From JBKQVT01 sp963727245 (GTDB lineage: Bacteria > Planctomycetota > Planctomycetia > Pirellulales > Thermoguttaceae): 64,000 bases of DNA. The first letter of the stretch is position 1. Each line of letters begins with the position of its first letter. The position numbers and the translations under genes are program-made. The notes beneath the pieces are model-generated. The model saw nothing but the letters and a program-made list of their open reading frames with translations. It made no database searches and was not told the origin of the DNA. The DNA lies in contig CAVSFO010000006.1 of the NCBI GenBank assembly GCA_963727245.1, forward strand, positions 248,001-312,000, written 5' to 3'. Shown one piece after another: positions 17,795 through 27,061 of this stretch.

Positions 17795-18127
17795 ATGGCG
17801 AAATTAACGCTTCCAGCCGCCGGGCGCAGTTCGTTCTTGACGCCGGCAGAATGGGCGTGCATTGCTCGCCGCTTGAATCTCTCGCCGCGCGAGTTGGAGA
17901 TCGTCGCGCACGTCCTGGCCGACGAGAAGGAGTCGACGATCGCCCTTGGACTGGCCATTTCGAGCCACACGGTGCATACCTTTCTCAAACGCCTCTATCT
18001 GAAGTTGGGTGTAACCAGTCGCGTGGAATTGGTGATGCGCGTCTTTGCTGAGTTCGCCTCGCTGTCCAGGCAGGGAAGCCTGCGGATCAGGCACGCTGTG
18101 GAGCCGGCGTTTCGCAAGGTGGCTTGA
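17795..18127 (+). CDS. stand-alone LuxR/GerE-type HTH protein
   Basis: A 110-aa protein almost entirely made of a four-helix LuxR HTH: LTPAEWACIARRLNLSPRELEIVAHVLADEKESTIALGL, then SSHTVHTFLKRLYLKLGVTSR as recognition and linker helices. There is no receiver or autoinducer domain, so control is likely through abundance or a partner. Start at ATG 17795; a TTG 33 bases upstream is in frame but less convincing. It has its own good promoter. Target genes are unknown; the neighbours give no hint. Confidence 0.82.
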   Translation: MAKLTLPAAGRSSFLTPAEWACIARRLNLSPRELEIVAHVLADEKESTIALGLAISSHTVHTFLKRLYLKLGVTSRVELVMRVFAEFASLSRQGSLRIRHAVEPAFRKVA

Positions 18128-18369
18128 TCCGAGGCCGGCCGGCGCAGAGCATTCTACAGATCACCGCAGTTTCTCGGCGTGCGCGCCCGTTTTCCCCCGC
18201 ATGGTTGCAGCACTCTCCCCCCCCGCAGGCGAAGCACTAACAGGGGACTTTCGTTGCTCGTTGAGGTTGTGTTAGGGTCATATTGGGTCTCTGGCCTCTT
18301 CGCGCCGCCGTGGTGCTTTCCCGAATGGGCTCGAATACTTGAAATTTCACCCGTTTTGGAGCAGCCGTC

Positions 18370-18555
18370 ATGAACAACTCTTCCGATCCCACAAACGAAC
18401 CGGTCATCTTGCCGTTGCCCTTGGACAACCACCCCGATCCACCGGAGCCGGAGCCCGGGCCTGAGGCTTGGGACGAGAAGACTGAGGCCCAGACGGAGAA
18501 CTTCTGGGCAGGTCGCAACCCTGCCATGCGGCGTTCGGCTCGGGTGGCCGCCTGA
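18370..18555 (+). CDS. small acidic proline-rich protein, hypothetical
   Basis: A 61-aa ORF (MNNSSDPTNEPVILPLPLDNH) with an acidic, proline-rich middle (PEPEPGPEAWDEKTE) and a short basic end. It has no signal peptide, no recognisable fold and only a weak GGAG about 10 bases before the ATG. Its base composition is less extreme than a random shadow frame and it has no competing gene on the other strand. It may be real but I do not recognise it. Confidence 0.35.
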   Translation: MNNSSDPTNEPVILPLPLDNHPDPPEPEPGPEAWDEKTEAQTENFWAGRNPAMRRSARVAA

Positions 18556-18607
18556 GATGAAAAGGGGGAAGGGGAGTTTTTCATTACACGAGGGCAGGCG
18601 GAAGGGC

Positions 18608-18727
18608 GCGAGCCGGGGGCGTTAGCCTCCGGATAACTGGACCAGCCGCCAACCCCGAGCCGAAGGCGTAAGACACGCTGGACGCGGGGTGAGACAGCGT
18701 TATCCGGTGGCTGACGCCACCGGCTCC
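18608..18727. repeat. GCCACCGG / GCCTCCGG palindromes
   Basis: AGCCGGGGGCGTTAGCCTCCGGATAAC (18609-18637) and GTTATCCGGTGGCTGACGCCACCGGCTC (18699-18726) form stem-loops and share the TTATCCGG end in inverted orientation. Similar elements occur at 19258-19338, 36906-36960 and 58005-58033. Confidence 0.75.
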
Positions 18728-19209
18728 TCATGCCCCCGGCTCCTGCCCCGGATACGCGCCGTAGAACCGCTTGATGTAGTGGCGGTGCCAGCGCGATGGG
18801 CAATGCGGCACCCAACCAAAGCGGGCCAAAAACTCCCGCGAGATCCGCCAGTTGCTCACCTCGCAGAGGATCGCGTCGCTGTGCTTCAAGCGGGCGATCT
18901 CGTCCAACACCGCCACGCCCGGCAGAGCGTCGCCATGCTCGTCTGCCGCGCCGAGACCGCGTATCGCAACACGAGAAAATTGCGAAAATGCCGGGGCTGG
19001 TTGTAGTAGATGCGGATGCGATCGCCGCGACGGGAGTGGTGGTGCCAACCCCCAAATAGCATGATCCCGGGGACGGTGACGATCTTGGGGAAGGGGCGCA
19101 AGCGCACGCCACGCAGCCGGCCTTCAGCGGCTTCGATGACCCCATAAGGGCGCCAGCGGAGCGTTTCGGCCCCGGCGGCCAGGTCGGTCACGGTCTCGAA
19201 CAGCGGCAC
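18728..19209 (-). CDS. conserved hypothetical protein (one frameshift)
   Basis: Begins MPLFETVTDLAAGAETLRW at 19209. The first frame reaches about 18955 (YYNQPRHFRNFLVLRYA); the second continues DEHGDALPGVAVLDEIARL through AILCEVSNWRISREFLARFGW to RWHRHYIKRFYG, ending TGA at 18728. The joined protein is about 160 aa. The C-terminal pattern, a helix, a CEVSN strand and an R-x-H-x-IKRFYG basic end, looks like a conserved planctomycete family that I recall without a known function; it is reminiscent of GNAT-fold C termini. The gene stands alone between palindromic repeats. Confidence 0.65.
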
Positions 19210-19520
19210 GGCGGACCCTCGAAGTAAGGGGGAAGGCGGAAGGCGGAGGGCGGAAGGTGAGCCGGAGGCGTGAGCCTCCGGATGGGCATGCCTTATCGGC
19301 CGGCCTGCGTATTCGGAGGCTCACGCCTCCGGCTCATCTGCTCACCGCAAATCTAGCACATCGACGGCGAATTGGCCTTGCGACCCCCCGGAAACCTTGA
19401 TACCATCCGGCCCACTTGTCGTGGCAGCGCCCGCCATTACCCCCCCTTCGAGGCGAGTGGGTGCTGCCATCCTTGCCGAATCGACCCTTCGAAAGCCGGC
19501 TGGTCGGGAGTTCAAAGGCC
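19210..19520. repeat. intergenic stretch with GGAGGCGTGAGCCTCCGG inverted repeat
   Basis: Purine-rich GGCGGAAGG units (19229-19257) are followed by two inverted copies of a palindrome, GAGCCGGAGGCGTGAGCCTCCGG and CCGGAGGC on the other arm (19258-19338). No gene is supported in this 311-base gap; frames here are shadows of the region upstream of the OmpA-type gene. Confidence 0.7.
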
Positions 19521-20342
19521 ATGGCACGCTGGGCGTGGAACGCATCGCTGTGGGCGCTGGCGCTGGTGGCCGTGGGCGGCTGCGCCGACAGCCCCATGGT
19601 GCTCCAAGGGCGCATCAGCGAATATGAGAAGCAGCAAGTGGCCATGTCGCGGCAGAACCAGCAGCTTCAGGATCGCGCCCGCAGCCTGGACCAGGCGAAC
19701 CAGGACTTGACGGCGCGGCTGGCGCTGGCCGGCCAGCAGACCCAATTGGCCGAGGAGCAATTGACCGCCTTGCGGGAGCAACTGCGCGGGGTGACCGCCC
19801 AGTTGGCCGAGTCGCAGGCCCAACGGCAGAACAGCGATCAGAAGGCGCAGGCGCTGAACGCCTCGTTGCACCGTCAGAACGGCGTATCGTTCAGCCCGAA
19901 CAACAGTTTCTTACAGACGCTGCCGGTCATTCAGCAGCCGGGCGTGTACGTTCGTCGCGACGGGGACGTGATCCGCATCGAGCTGCCCGACGGCCAGTTG
20001 TTCGAGCCCGGCACGGCGCGGTTCCGCAGCGGGGCGCCCAACCTGATTGCCCAGGTGGCCGGCGAGCTGAGGCGCAACTATCCCGAGCAGATCATCGGCG
20101 TCGAGGGGCACACCGACAGCGATCCGGTCTTCGGCGGCCAATGGCGCAGCAACCACGAGTTGTCGGTTGCCCGGGCGATGGCCGTGTACGAGGAGTTGAC
20201 CAGCCGGATGCGGATGCGTCCGGACCAGCTTTTCGTGGTCGGTCACGGGTCGAACCATCCGGTCGTTTCCAACGCCACGGCGGAGGGGAAGCAGCGGAAT
20301 CGCCGCGTGGAGCTGGTCATCTATCCCGAACGGCGCGGATAG
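19521..20342 (+). CDS. OmpA-family lipoprotein with coiled coil
   Basis: A 273-aa protein. Residues 1-25 form a lipoprotein signal (WALALVAVGGC, Cys as lipobox). Residues about 30-120 are Gln-rich coiled coil (SEYEKQQVAMSRQNQQLQD and following heptads). The C-terminal 130 residues form an OmpA/MotB-like peptidoglycan-binding domain with the diagnostic GVEGHTDSDPV, NHELSVARAMAV and NRRVELVIYP. It probably anchors an outer or cytoplasmic membrane to the cell wall; planctomycetes do make peptidoglycan. Start at ATG 19521, since upstream codons do not encode a signal. No Pal-Tol neighbours are present. Confidence 0.88.
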   Translation: MARWAWNASLWALALVAVGGCADSPMVLQGRISEYEKQQVAMSRQNQQLQDRARSLDQANQDLTARLALAGQQTQLAEEQLTALREQLRGVTAQLAESQAQRQNSDQKAQALNASLHRQNGVSFSPNNSFLQTLPVIQQPGVYVRRDGDVIRIELPDGQLFEPGTARFRSGAPNLIAQVAGELRRNYPEQIIGVEGHTDSDPVFGGQWRSNHELSVARAMAVYEELTSRMRMRPDQLFVVGHGSNHPVVSNATAEGKQRNRRVELVIYPERRG

Positions 20343-20419
20343 GTCGCGCCGGGGATGCTCCGTTCTCTAGGCGCGCCCTGTGGCGACTTACAAGTAGTTT
20401 CTGCCGGTCAGCGTCGCTT

Positions 20420-20434
20420 GCGAAACCGCAGGCG
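20420..20434 (+). repeat. GCGAAACCGCAGGCG short palindrome
   Basis: A one-base variant of the element at 3548, 22628 and 24281; here it lies between the OmpA-type gene and the convergent membrane-protein gene. Confidence 0.6.
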
Positions 20435-20473
20435 GATCACGAGGCTTCCGGCAAGAACCGCGGGAAAGACGCT

Positions 20474-22330
20474 CTAGTGCGGCCGCGGGGGCAATCCGGC
20501 ATCTCGATCATAGAACGAGAATCCACGAACGCCCACCTCCTGCACGCCCGAGAGCTGGCGGTGACCGGATTGCAGCGGATACTGCGGCACGCGGAGGCGG
20601 GCCTGGCCATCCCCGTCCAGGCCGATCCGTAATTCGAGCCGGCTCTGCGGTGTCGTCGTGAAAGGCTCGAAGACCAACTGGGCGTAGCCTTGATTGGCCC
20701 GATCGTCGAAGGCATACACTCCCTGTGCCCGTGTCCGCCCCTGCCCCGTCGCGTCGAGTTCATCGATTGCCCAGTGGAAACGCAGGGCAGTGCAGCGCGA
20801 GGGGGATGCCTCGACGTCGATGCGGTACAGAGGCAGCGCACGCGTGGGGACGAAGGGTTGGACCAGTTCGTCCCGGCCGCGCAGCATCTTGATGTCCGAC
20901 GGGATCCGAGACGCGGCCAGCGGGAGCAGCGGGGCCACGACGACGTTGCGCGCGCAGGCGATGGGCTGCGTGCGCCGATACGGCCCCACCCCCGCCATGC
21001 GCAGCAAATCGAGGTCCCTTGCCAGGGCTGCCTCGGAGAACTCCTGCATGTCGTCATAGTAGCGGGCAGCGAGTGCCTCGACGGGCAGGCCCTCCCGAAC
21101 CGAGGCCTCCAGTCTTGCGCACGTTTCCTTCCATCTCGGGGGTCAGCCTGAGCCCCTTGACGTCATAGGCGATCGCCAGGCCGACGAGCGCGGCGGCGCA
21201 GGCCCAGCGCATGCCGCGGCGGCGGATCGCCGGCCCGTAGTAGGCGCCGATCAGGTACAAGCAGAGGATGAGCGGACTGCCCAGGAGGATGTAGCGGTTT
21301 TGCAGGCAGCCGATGGAGCCGCGCGTCAAGCCGATTCCCAGGGCCATCGACAGGGCGCCGCAAAGGAAGAGCCCCAGGCCTGCCGCGCGCAACCGCTGTG
21401 GCGGTTCCCGTCGCCACACTCGGCACAGCACGGCCCCCGCCATTGCGACAAGAACGACCACGGCCAGCCCGGAGAACGGATAGGTTTCTCCGCCGAACTT
21501 CCCGAGGCTCATGCTCAGGCATTGCAGCGTGCCCAGCAGTGCCAGTCGCAACCCGTGGCCGCTGGTCGCCGCAGCGCCTTTGACCTCCGGCAGCGTGGCC
21601 ACCCACAGTCCCAGGGGCAGCAGGGTGAGCGCGGCCAGGATCAGGATCGTGATAGCGGCCGGCCGATGGTCGTGCCATCGGCGGATGCCGGCGTAGGCGA
21701 GCCAGACGGCCATGCCCAAGAGATAGAAAATGCCCGGCCCCCCGCACAGCGCGGCGGCGATCGTGCAGGCACACGCCAGGCCGGCCCGGCCGACGGACAA
21801 TTGGGGGCGGTCGAGCGAAACCAACAGCAGAAGGAGGCAGGCCAGCGCGGTCGCCAGCGCAAAGCACAACTGAAATCCCCAGATGAGGTTCACGTAGTGT
21901 CCCCAGTGCAGCAGAACCACCGGAATGAGGATATCCAGCACGCTTGCCCGCTGGCGTGTCTGCGCGACGACCAGAATCATCGCCAAGGCGGCGGCCGCCA
22001 ACAGCATGGGGTTCAGGAACGCAGGGCGCGGAAATCGAACCCGGTGGCCCGGCCCAGGCCCATGTACGCCAGCTTGATCAACGGCAGGAAGTGGAGGTTC
22101 TCGGCCTTGAAGACCCACTTGGCCGTCAGGGGCTCTGCGCCAGTGATGATGGGCACCCAGCGCAGTTCATCGGACCAGGGCGAGGTCAAGGCGTGCCGGT
22201 ACACGTACGCCAGGGTCGAGGCTGTCAGGACGGCCCATACGGCGGCGACGAACCAGGCCGTCCGCCGGGTCGGGCGCTCCGAGAAAGCAATGTTGTCGCC
22301 AGCGGGAAGGCCCTGTGCTGCGAAGCCCAT
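20474..22330 (-). CDS. polytopic membrane protein with soluble C-terminal domain (two frameshifts)
   Basis: About 615 aa once joined. The start chosen is MGFAAQGLPAGDNIAF at 22330, preceded by AAGGTG. One TM helix (WFVAAVWAVLTASTLAYVY) and a luminal DELRWVPIITG segment are followed by a frameshift near 22020, then 8-9 TM helices (for example MLLAAAALAMILVVA, LACACTIAAALCGG) with short loops, a second frameshift near 21115, and a soluble C-terminal domain of about 200 residues (from DMQEFSEAALARDLDLLRM) ending at 20474. The layout, a charged first loop after TM1 and many helices, resembles GT-C glycosyltransferase-like proteins, but no catalytic motif is certain. No operon partners. Confidence 0.65.
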
Positions 22331-22627
22331 GGTGACACCTTGGTGAAATGTTCCCACGACTTGGTCGAACTTTCGCTTCGCGACCGCTACGCAGCAGCGT
22401 GCCGTTGCTCGGCGATTCCAACCCTCTGTGCGGAGGCAGTCTACTTGGCGGGGAAAAATGGGACAAGATGAGTACCGCGTAAGCTCCCGGGGCCTGTGAG
22501 TCGCCCTTTGACTATCGTGAGGAGATTAGTCAAAAAGTGAGATGATTTCGCTTGACTCCCGCACCGCTGGGCCTCTTGTCGTTATCGCTTTGCGCGGAGA
22601 TACTATAGAAAAGGGGGAGGGCGGATT
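22331..22627. other. gap between the membrane protein and hisH
   Basis: About 300 bases of lower-GC sequence between divergent genes, without a supported ORF. It presumably carries both promoters; no box pair is convincing enough to call. Confidence 0.4.
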
Positions 22628-22688
22628 GCGAAACCGCAAGCGGCCGCCCCCCTGGTCCCTGGCCCCTGGCCCCTGGCCCCTAATTTCC
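22628..22688 (+). repeat. start-proximal module before hisH, twin of that before atpC
   Basis: GCGAAACCGCAAGCG (22628-22642) is followed by CCCCTGGTCCCTGGCCCC and further CTGGCCCC units, then TAATTTCC and the hisH ATG. Order and spacing match the atpC module at 3548-3610. Confidence 0.85.
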
Positions 22689-23303
22689 ATGATCGCCATC
22701 ATCGACTACGGCATGGGGAACCTTCGCAGCGTGCAGAAGGGCTTCGAGAAGGTCGGCCACCAGGCCGTCATCACCAGCGATCCGGCCCAGTTGGCGGCCG
22801 CGACCAAGGTCGTCTTGCCCGGCGTGGGGGCCTTTGAAGACGCCATCGGCGAGCTGCGCCGCCGCGGCCTGGTCAAGCCGATCCTGACGGCCATCGACGC
22901 CGGCAAGCCCCTGCTGGGCATCTGCCTGGGGCTGCAACTGCTGTTCGAGGTGGGTTACGAGAACGGCCGGCACGAAGGGCTGGGAGTGCTGCCCGGCGAC
23001 GTGGTGCGGTTCGAACTGCCCGACGAGTACGCGGTTCCCCACATGGGCTGGAATCAATTGGCCATTCGCCACCGTCCGCCCCTGCTGGAAGGGCTTGCCG
23101 AGGGGACCTATGTTTACTTCGTCCACTCGTACTACGTGGTGCCCGGTGACGCCGGCGTGATCGCTACCGAGACCGACTACGGCGGGTCGTTCTGCTCGAT
23201 GATCTGGCGGGACAACCTGGTGGCCACGCAATTCCACCCGGAGAAGAGCCAGTCGGACGGCCTGCGGATGCTTAAGAACTTCGCCGAGATGCCGGTTGCG
23301 TAG
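22689..23303 (+). CDS. hisH: imidazole glycerol phosphate synthase glutaminase subunit HisH
   Basis: A 204-aa class I glutamine amidotransferase that supplies ammonia to HisF. Start MIAIIDYGMGNLRSVQ at ATG 22689. The oxyanion strand LPGVGAF, nucleophile Cys in GICLGLQLLF, and His-Pro-Glu in TQFHPEKSQ complete the triad; HMGWNQL and VYFVHSYYV are also typical. hisF is not adjacent. Its 3' end overlaps the convergent rsmA gene by 32 bases. The ATG is preceded by the CCCCTGG tract and lacks an SD. Confidence 0.96.
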   Translation: MIAIIDYGMGNLRSVQKGFEKVGHQAVITSDPAQLAAATKVVLPGVGAFEDAIGELRRRGLVKPILTAIDAGKPLLGICLGLQLLFEVGYENGRHEGLGVLPGDVVRFELPDEYAVPHMGWNQLAIRHRPPLLEGLAEGTYVYFVHSYYVVPGDAGVIATETDYGGSFCSMIWRDNLVATQFHPEKSQSDGLRMLKNFAEMPVA

Positions 23304-24231
23304 CTCCCGTTTCGCTGCGCACCGCCTCGCACAGGGCCAGCATCGTGTCGGGATCCAGGCGTTCGGCCCGGTCGGTGCCGTCGAGGCCTTGCCGGAGCAG
23401 GAGCCGATCCACGCCCGCCTTGTCCAATTGGCCTTTGCAGGTGGCCAGCAGCTCGGAGCGCAGGAACTTGCGGCGGTGACAGAATATCGACCGCACGAAG
23501 TCGTGGAAGAAGGCCCGATCGGGGATCCGCTGCCGCCGCTGCGGCTCCAGCGTGAGTTGGATGAAGGCGGAGGAGACCTTGGGCCGCGGCCAGAACACCG
23601 ACGGTGGCAAGACCCGCAACACCTGGCAGCGGCACTGGCTCTGCATCAAGATGGCCAAGGCGCCGTAATCCTTCGTGCCGGGGCGGGCGACGAGCCGGTC
23701 GGCCACTTCCTTCTGGATCGTGCAGGTCATGGTCTCCGGCGGGCGATCCAGGGCCAGCAAGTTGCTCAGCAGGGGAGTGGCCACGTTGAAGGGCAGATTG
23801 GCCACCAGCTTGAAGCGGCGTCCCGGCACCGCATCCAACTGGGCCGCCACCGCCTCGAGGACCTGCGGATTCAGGTGGTTCTTGTTCTTCAGGGCGTCGG
23901 CCTGCAGCATGGTCACGTTGTCCAACGTGAAAAGCTCCTCGCCGGCCAGTTGGAACAAGTGCCGATCGACCTCGACGGTGACTACGGCGGCCGCCCGTTG
24001 GGCCAGCAGGGCGGTCAGCGAGCCGGTGCCGGTGCCGATTTCGAGCACAACGTCGTCGGGCCCCAGCGCGGCCGCCTCCAGCAGCACCCCTTGCAGGTTC
24101 ATGTCGATGAGGAAGTTCTGGCCGAGCCTGATCTGCGGCCGGATGCCGGCCTCGCGGAAGCGCCGCAGCAGAAACGAGAGCGTCTGCTTGGGCGAAGGAT
24201 CGGCGGCAGAGTCAGGCGGTTGGTCCGGCAT
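23272..24231 (-). CDS. rsmA: 16S rRNA A1518/A1519 dimethyltransferase RsmA (KsgA)
   Basis: A 319-aa SAM-dependent enzyme that dimethylates two adjacent adenosines in helix 45 of 16S rRNA. Visible motifs: QIRLGQNFLID (N-terminal), motif I VLEIGTGTGSLTALL, VEVDRHLF, LQADALK and the catalytic motif IV NLPFNVATPLL (usually NLPYN). The C-terminal HRRKFLRSEL region fits the RNA-binding domain. The ATG at 24231 begins MPDQPPDSAADPSPKQ, a variable leader. It is the last gene of the minus-strand run psd-pssA-ribE-rsmA and overlaps hisH tail-to-tail. Confidence 0.95.
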   Translation of the reverse strand: MPDQPPDSAADPSPKQTLSFLLRRFREAGIRPQIRLGQNFLIDMNLQGVLLEAAALGPDDVVLEIGTGTGSLTALLAQRAAAVVTVEVDRHLFQLAGEELFTLDNVTMLQADALKNKNHLNPQVLEAVAAQLDAVPGRRFKLVANLPFNVATPLLSNLLALDRPPETMTCTIQKEVADRLVARPGTKDYGALAILMQSQCRCQVLRVLPPSVFWPRPKVSSAFIQLTLEPQRRQRIPDRAFFHDFVRSIFCHRRKFLRSELLATCKGQLDKAGVDRLLLRQGLDGTDRAERLDPDTMLALCEAVRSETGATQPASRRSS

Positions 24232-24280
24232 AGTCGTGTAAATCTTGTTCCCTGTTTTCGCGGTTAAGATCGCCCTGCGT

Positions 24281-24312
24281 GCGAAACCGCAAGCGGGCCG
24301 CTTCCCCGGCCC
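24281..24312 (-). repeat. GGGGCCGGGG tract and GCGAAACCGCAAGCG element after ribE
   Basis: On the minus strand the ribE TAG is followed by GGGCCGGGGAAGCGGCC and the palindromic element (24281-24295). This combines the stop-proximal purine tract with the element that is start-proximal at atpC and hisH. Confidence 0.65.
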
Positions 24313-24911
24313 CTACTTCCATTCTTTCGCCTCGACCAGCCGCTCGACGTACTTGGCCAGGATGTCCGTCTCCAGGTTCACCTTGCCGCCCACGGGCAAC
24401 GGGCCCAGCGTGGTGACCGCCAGGGTGTAGGGAATCAGGGCCACGCTGAAGCGGTCGGGCAGGCTGTCGACGATGGTCAGGCTGACGCCGTCGACGGCAA
24501 TCGAGCCCTTGGAGGCCATCTGCCGACTCATGCCCGGGGGAGCGAAAACCAGAAGGTGGACCAATCGCCATGATCGCGGCGCTCGACGAGGTTGCCGGTG
24601 CCGTCGATATGGCCGCTGACGAAATGACCGCCCAGCCGGCCGCCCAGCCGCAGCGCCCGCTCCAGGTTGACCGGGCTGCCCGGCCGCAGCTCGCCCAGGT
24701 TGGTCCGCGCCAGCGTCTCCGGACCGGCCTGAAAGGCCATCGCGTCCCCCTCGACCGCCACGACGGTCAGGCAGCAGCCGTTGATCGAGATGCTGTCGGC
24801 GACGGCGGTCTCGGCGGCGATTTTGTCGTGACGGACGATCAAGCGGCAGCCGGGCGGCTCGGCACGGACTTCCGCCACGCTTCCCAAGGCTTCGACGATT
24901 CCGGAAAACAT
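24313..24911 (-). CDS. ribE: riboflavin synthase alpha chain (one frameshift)
   Basis: About 200 aa when joined. It forms riboflavin from two 6,7-dimethyl-8-ribityllumazine molecules. The N-terminal lumazine-binding repeat starts MFSGIVEALGSV and contains SISINGCCLTVV and GRLGGHFVSGHIDGTG. The frame breaks at about 24540 in a run of five C (WFSLP then PPGMSRQ); the second repeat continues SRQMASKGSIAVDGVSLTI and ends ILAKYVERLVE. A C missing from the homopolymer restores the reading. It is 20 bases downstream of pssA on the same strand. Confidence 0.9.
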
Positions 24912-24930
24912 CAGTGCATCACCTCACGAG

Positions 24931-25758
24931 CTAAAACAGCGAATCTTCCTGTTGGCGCCGTTGCACGACTTTCTGCCAGCCCAGCCGCACCGGGCCGTAG
25001 AACACGAAGGCGCAACAAATAATGGGGATCGCATAGCCGCGAATCACCGCCACCGCCACCAGGGCGAAAATCACCGCCACCAGGTGCGCGAACGTCCGCT
25101 GGCCGCGGAATATCTGGTTGAACACGTGCGGATAGGGTATCCGCGAGACCATCAACAACGCCACCGCCAGGGCGAAAAACGGCAGCACCGTCTGCAAGAC
25201 CAGGTAGATCTCCGTGGCAAACGGCAGGCGGTTCTCTTCCTTCAGCAGGGTGTAGAACATGATGGCGAAGCCGGCGATGGCCGCCGCCGCCGCCGGGCTG
25301 GGCAGCCCGCTGAAGTGCAAGTGCTCGTCCTCGTCCCCCGTCTCGACGTTGAACCGCGCCAGCCTGATCGCCGCACAGGCCGCATAGGAAGCGGCAATCA
25401 CCCACACCGCCTCGCGATGCAAAAACGCGAAGCGCGGGCACATCTTCACCAGCAGAAACGCCGGCGCCACCCCAAAGGTGACCAGGTCGCAGAGGCTGTC
25501 CAACTGGGCGCCGAAATCGCTGGCCGTCCGCGACAGCCGCGCCACGTAGCCGTCCAAGGCGTCGAACACCATGGCCAGAAAAATCAGCCAGCCGCTCTCC
25601 ATCGCGTTGGTCGGGTCGATCAGCGCCGCGACCGCCGGCAGGGCGTCGCCCTTGGGGGCCTCGATCCGCGAGGCCACTACGATGGCGAAGAACCCGCAGA
25701 CGAGGTTCCCCAGCGTCAGCATGGTCGGAAACATGGCGATGGTTCGTATCGGTCGCAT
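24931..25758 (-). CDS. pssA: CDP-diacylglycerol--serine O-phosphatidyltransferase
   Basis: A 275-aa integral membrane enzyme making phosphatidylserine. It has the CDP-alcohol phosphotransferase signature D-G-x2-A-R-x8-G-x3-D-x3-D, seen as ALDGYVARL, then SDFGAQLDSLCDLVTFG (residues about 65-100), and about seven hydrophobic helices. psd, the next step to phosphatidylethanolamine, lies upstream on the same strand, so the two are probably functionally coupled. Start ATG 25758 (MRPIRTIAMFPTMLT). Two repeat elements separate it from psd. Confidence 0.93.
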   Translation of the reverse strand: MRPIRTIAMFPTMLTLGNLVCGFFAIVVASRIEAPKGDALPAVAALIDPTNAMESGWLIFLAMVFDALDGYVARLSRTASDFGAQLDSLCDLVTFGVAPAFLLVKMCPRFAFLHREAVWVIAASYAACAAIRLARFNVETGDEDEHLHFSGLPSPAAAAAIAGFAIMFYTLLKEENRLPFATEIYLVLQTVLPFFALAVALLMVSRIPYPHVFNQIFRGQRTFAHLVAVIFALVAVAVIRGYAIPIICCAFVFYGPVRLGWQKVVQRRQQEDSLF

Positions 25759-25765
25759 GATTCAA

Positions 25766-25810
25766 TCTCCCCTCTCCCCTCTCCCTTCGGGAGAGGGTTG
25801 GGGTGAGGGC
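25766..25810. repeat. CTCCCTTCGGGAGAGGG repeat
   Basis: CTCTCCCTTCGGGAGAG stem followed by GGTTGGGGTGAGGG. Related copies at 60593-60632 and 60661-60697. This sequence type is a common dispersed repeat in several bacterial phyla. Confidence 0.75.
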
Positions 25811-25825
25811 TACTTCGCCAACGCG

Positions 25826-25902
25826 GGTGCCACTGCTGGCTTGTCCAGCAGTGCCGGACCCGTGCCGCAACAACACTGCTGGACAAGCCAGCAGTGGCAC
25901 CC
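25826..25902. repeat. CACTGCTGG-CTTGT-CCAGCAGTG inverted pair
   Basis: Two stem-loops, GGTGCCACTGCTGGCTTGTC (with its arm CCAGCAGTG) and ACACTGCTGGACAAGCC (with its arm CAGCAGTGGCACC), are in inverted orientation to each other, so the whole 77-base element is also palindromic. It fills the psd-pssA gap. Confidence 0.85.
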
Positions 25903-25918
25903 AAGGATTCTCCAGTTC

Positions 25919-26873
25919 TCAACTTGCAAATCTCGCCAGCACCGTCGTGCCGGCCCGCACGCGGCAGCCCACGCTCGTGTCGATGGAAAGCCCCGCCACC
26001 TCCGGCAGGATCAACTCGGTCCGCGAGCCCAGCTTGATCATGCCGAACTTCTGCCCCCGCTCAAGCGACTCGCCCGGCCGCAGGTCGCAAACGATCCGCC
26101 GCGCGATCGTCCCGGAAATCTGCCGCACCGCCAGCCGGCGATGGGGCGGCGACTCTTCTTCCAGGCCGATCCACATATTTTCGTTCCGCAGGGCGCTTTC
26201 CGGCCGCAAGGCGTTGAGGAATTCGCCCGGCTGAGTAGCGCAGGGCAATCACCCGGCACTCCAGCGGCGCCCGGTTCAGGTGGACGTTGAAGATCGACAG
26301 GAAGATGCCGATCCGCACGGCCGGCCCGCCGATGAACTCGTCGTGCTCCAGGTGAGTGACCTCGGCGATCTTGCCGTCGGCGGGCGAAACGACCAACCCC
26401 GGCCCCTCGGGCACGCGGCGCGTCGGATCGCGAAAGAAATAGACCACCAGCGCCAGGGCGGCCGCCGGCAGCGGCGCCAGATACCAACAGAACCAGCCCG
26501 CCAGCAGCGTCAATGCCAGCAGCGGCCAGCCCATCAACTGCAACTCGGCCAGGCCCCAACGGGCCAGCGGCAGCCGGTCTCGCCAGCGAAACGGATCGTC
26601 GCTTTCGGCCCACGAGCAGTCGCAGCGATTGCGGCAATACTTCAAATCGCGGGGATCGAGGACCTCGTGCGGCGCCCCTTGCGGGTCGCCCCGGCGCAGT
26701 TGGGCCATGCGGCGGACATAGCCGGGCCGGCAGTGCGCCAGCCACCAGCGTCGCCAGCGGCCCCAGGCCAGCTCGATCCGGTAGCACACCCCCCCGCCCG
26801 GCTGGACGCTGGGGATATTCTCCGGCAGCGGCTGCGGCGTGGCCCGGTTCGCGATGGTTTCGGCGGCGGTCAT
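25919..26873 (-). CDS. psd: phosphatidylserine decarboxylase, short type (one frameshift)
   Basis: About 317 aa when joined. Starts MTAAETIANRATPQPLPENI at 26873. An N-terminal extension of about 100 residues with four Cys (KYCRNRCDCSW) precedes two TM helices (LLALTLLAGWFCWYLAPL region). The catalytic part shows VVSPADGKIAEV and IFLSIFNVHLNRAP. The frame breaks at about 26237; the continuation PGEFLNAL leads to FGMIKLGSRTELILPE, where Gly-Ser is the self-cleavage site that generates the pyruvoyl group. It converts phosphatidylserine to phosphatidylethanolamine and heads the psd-pssA-ribE-rsmA run. Confidence 0.9.
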
Positions 26874-26886
26874 GGGCGGTTATCGT

Positions 26887-26958
26887 GTGCCACGGCTGTC
26901 TCAGCCGTGTGGGTCGGTTGCGTCGGTCGCTAGCACGGCTGACAGAGCCGCGGCACGG
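26887..26958. repeat. GCCACGGCTG palindromes
   Basis: GCCACGGCTGTCTCAGCCGTG and AGCACGGCTGACAGAGCCG with a trailing CGGCAC form two stem-loops that also pair with each other. Located upstream of psd. Confidence 0.75.
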
Positions 26959-27061
26959 GCGCGCGTGCGACACAATCGCCCATCATACCCCCATCCGGGC
27001 TGGCTGAGAAGGACCGGGGCAGGCGAAAGGCGGAAGCCGGGGCGACCTGCGGCTGGCCGGG

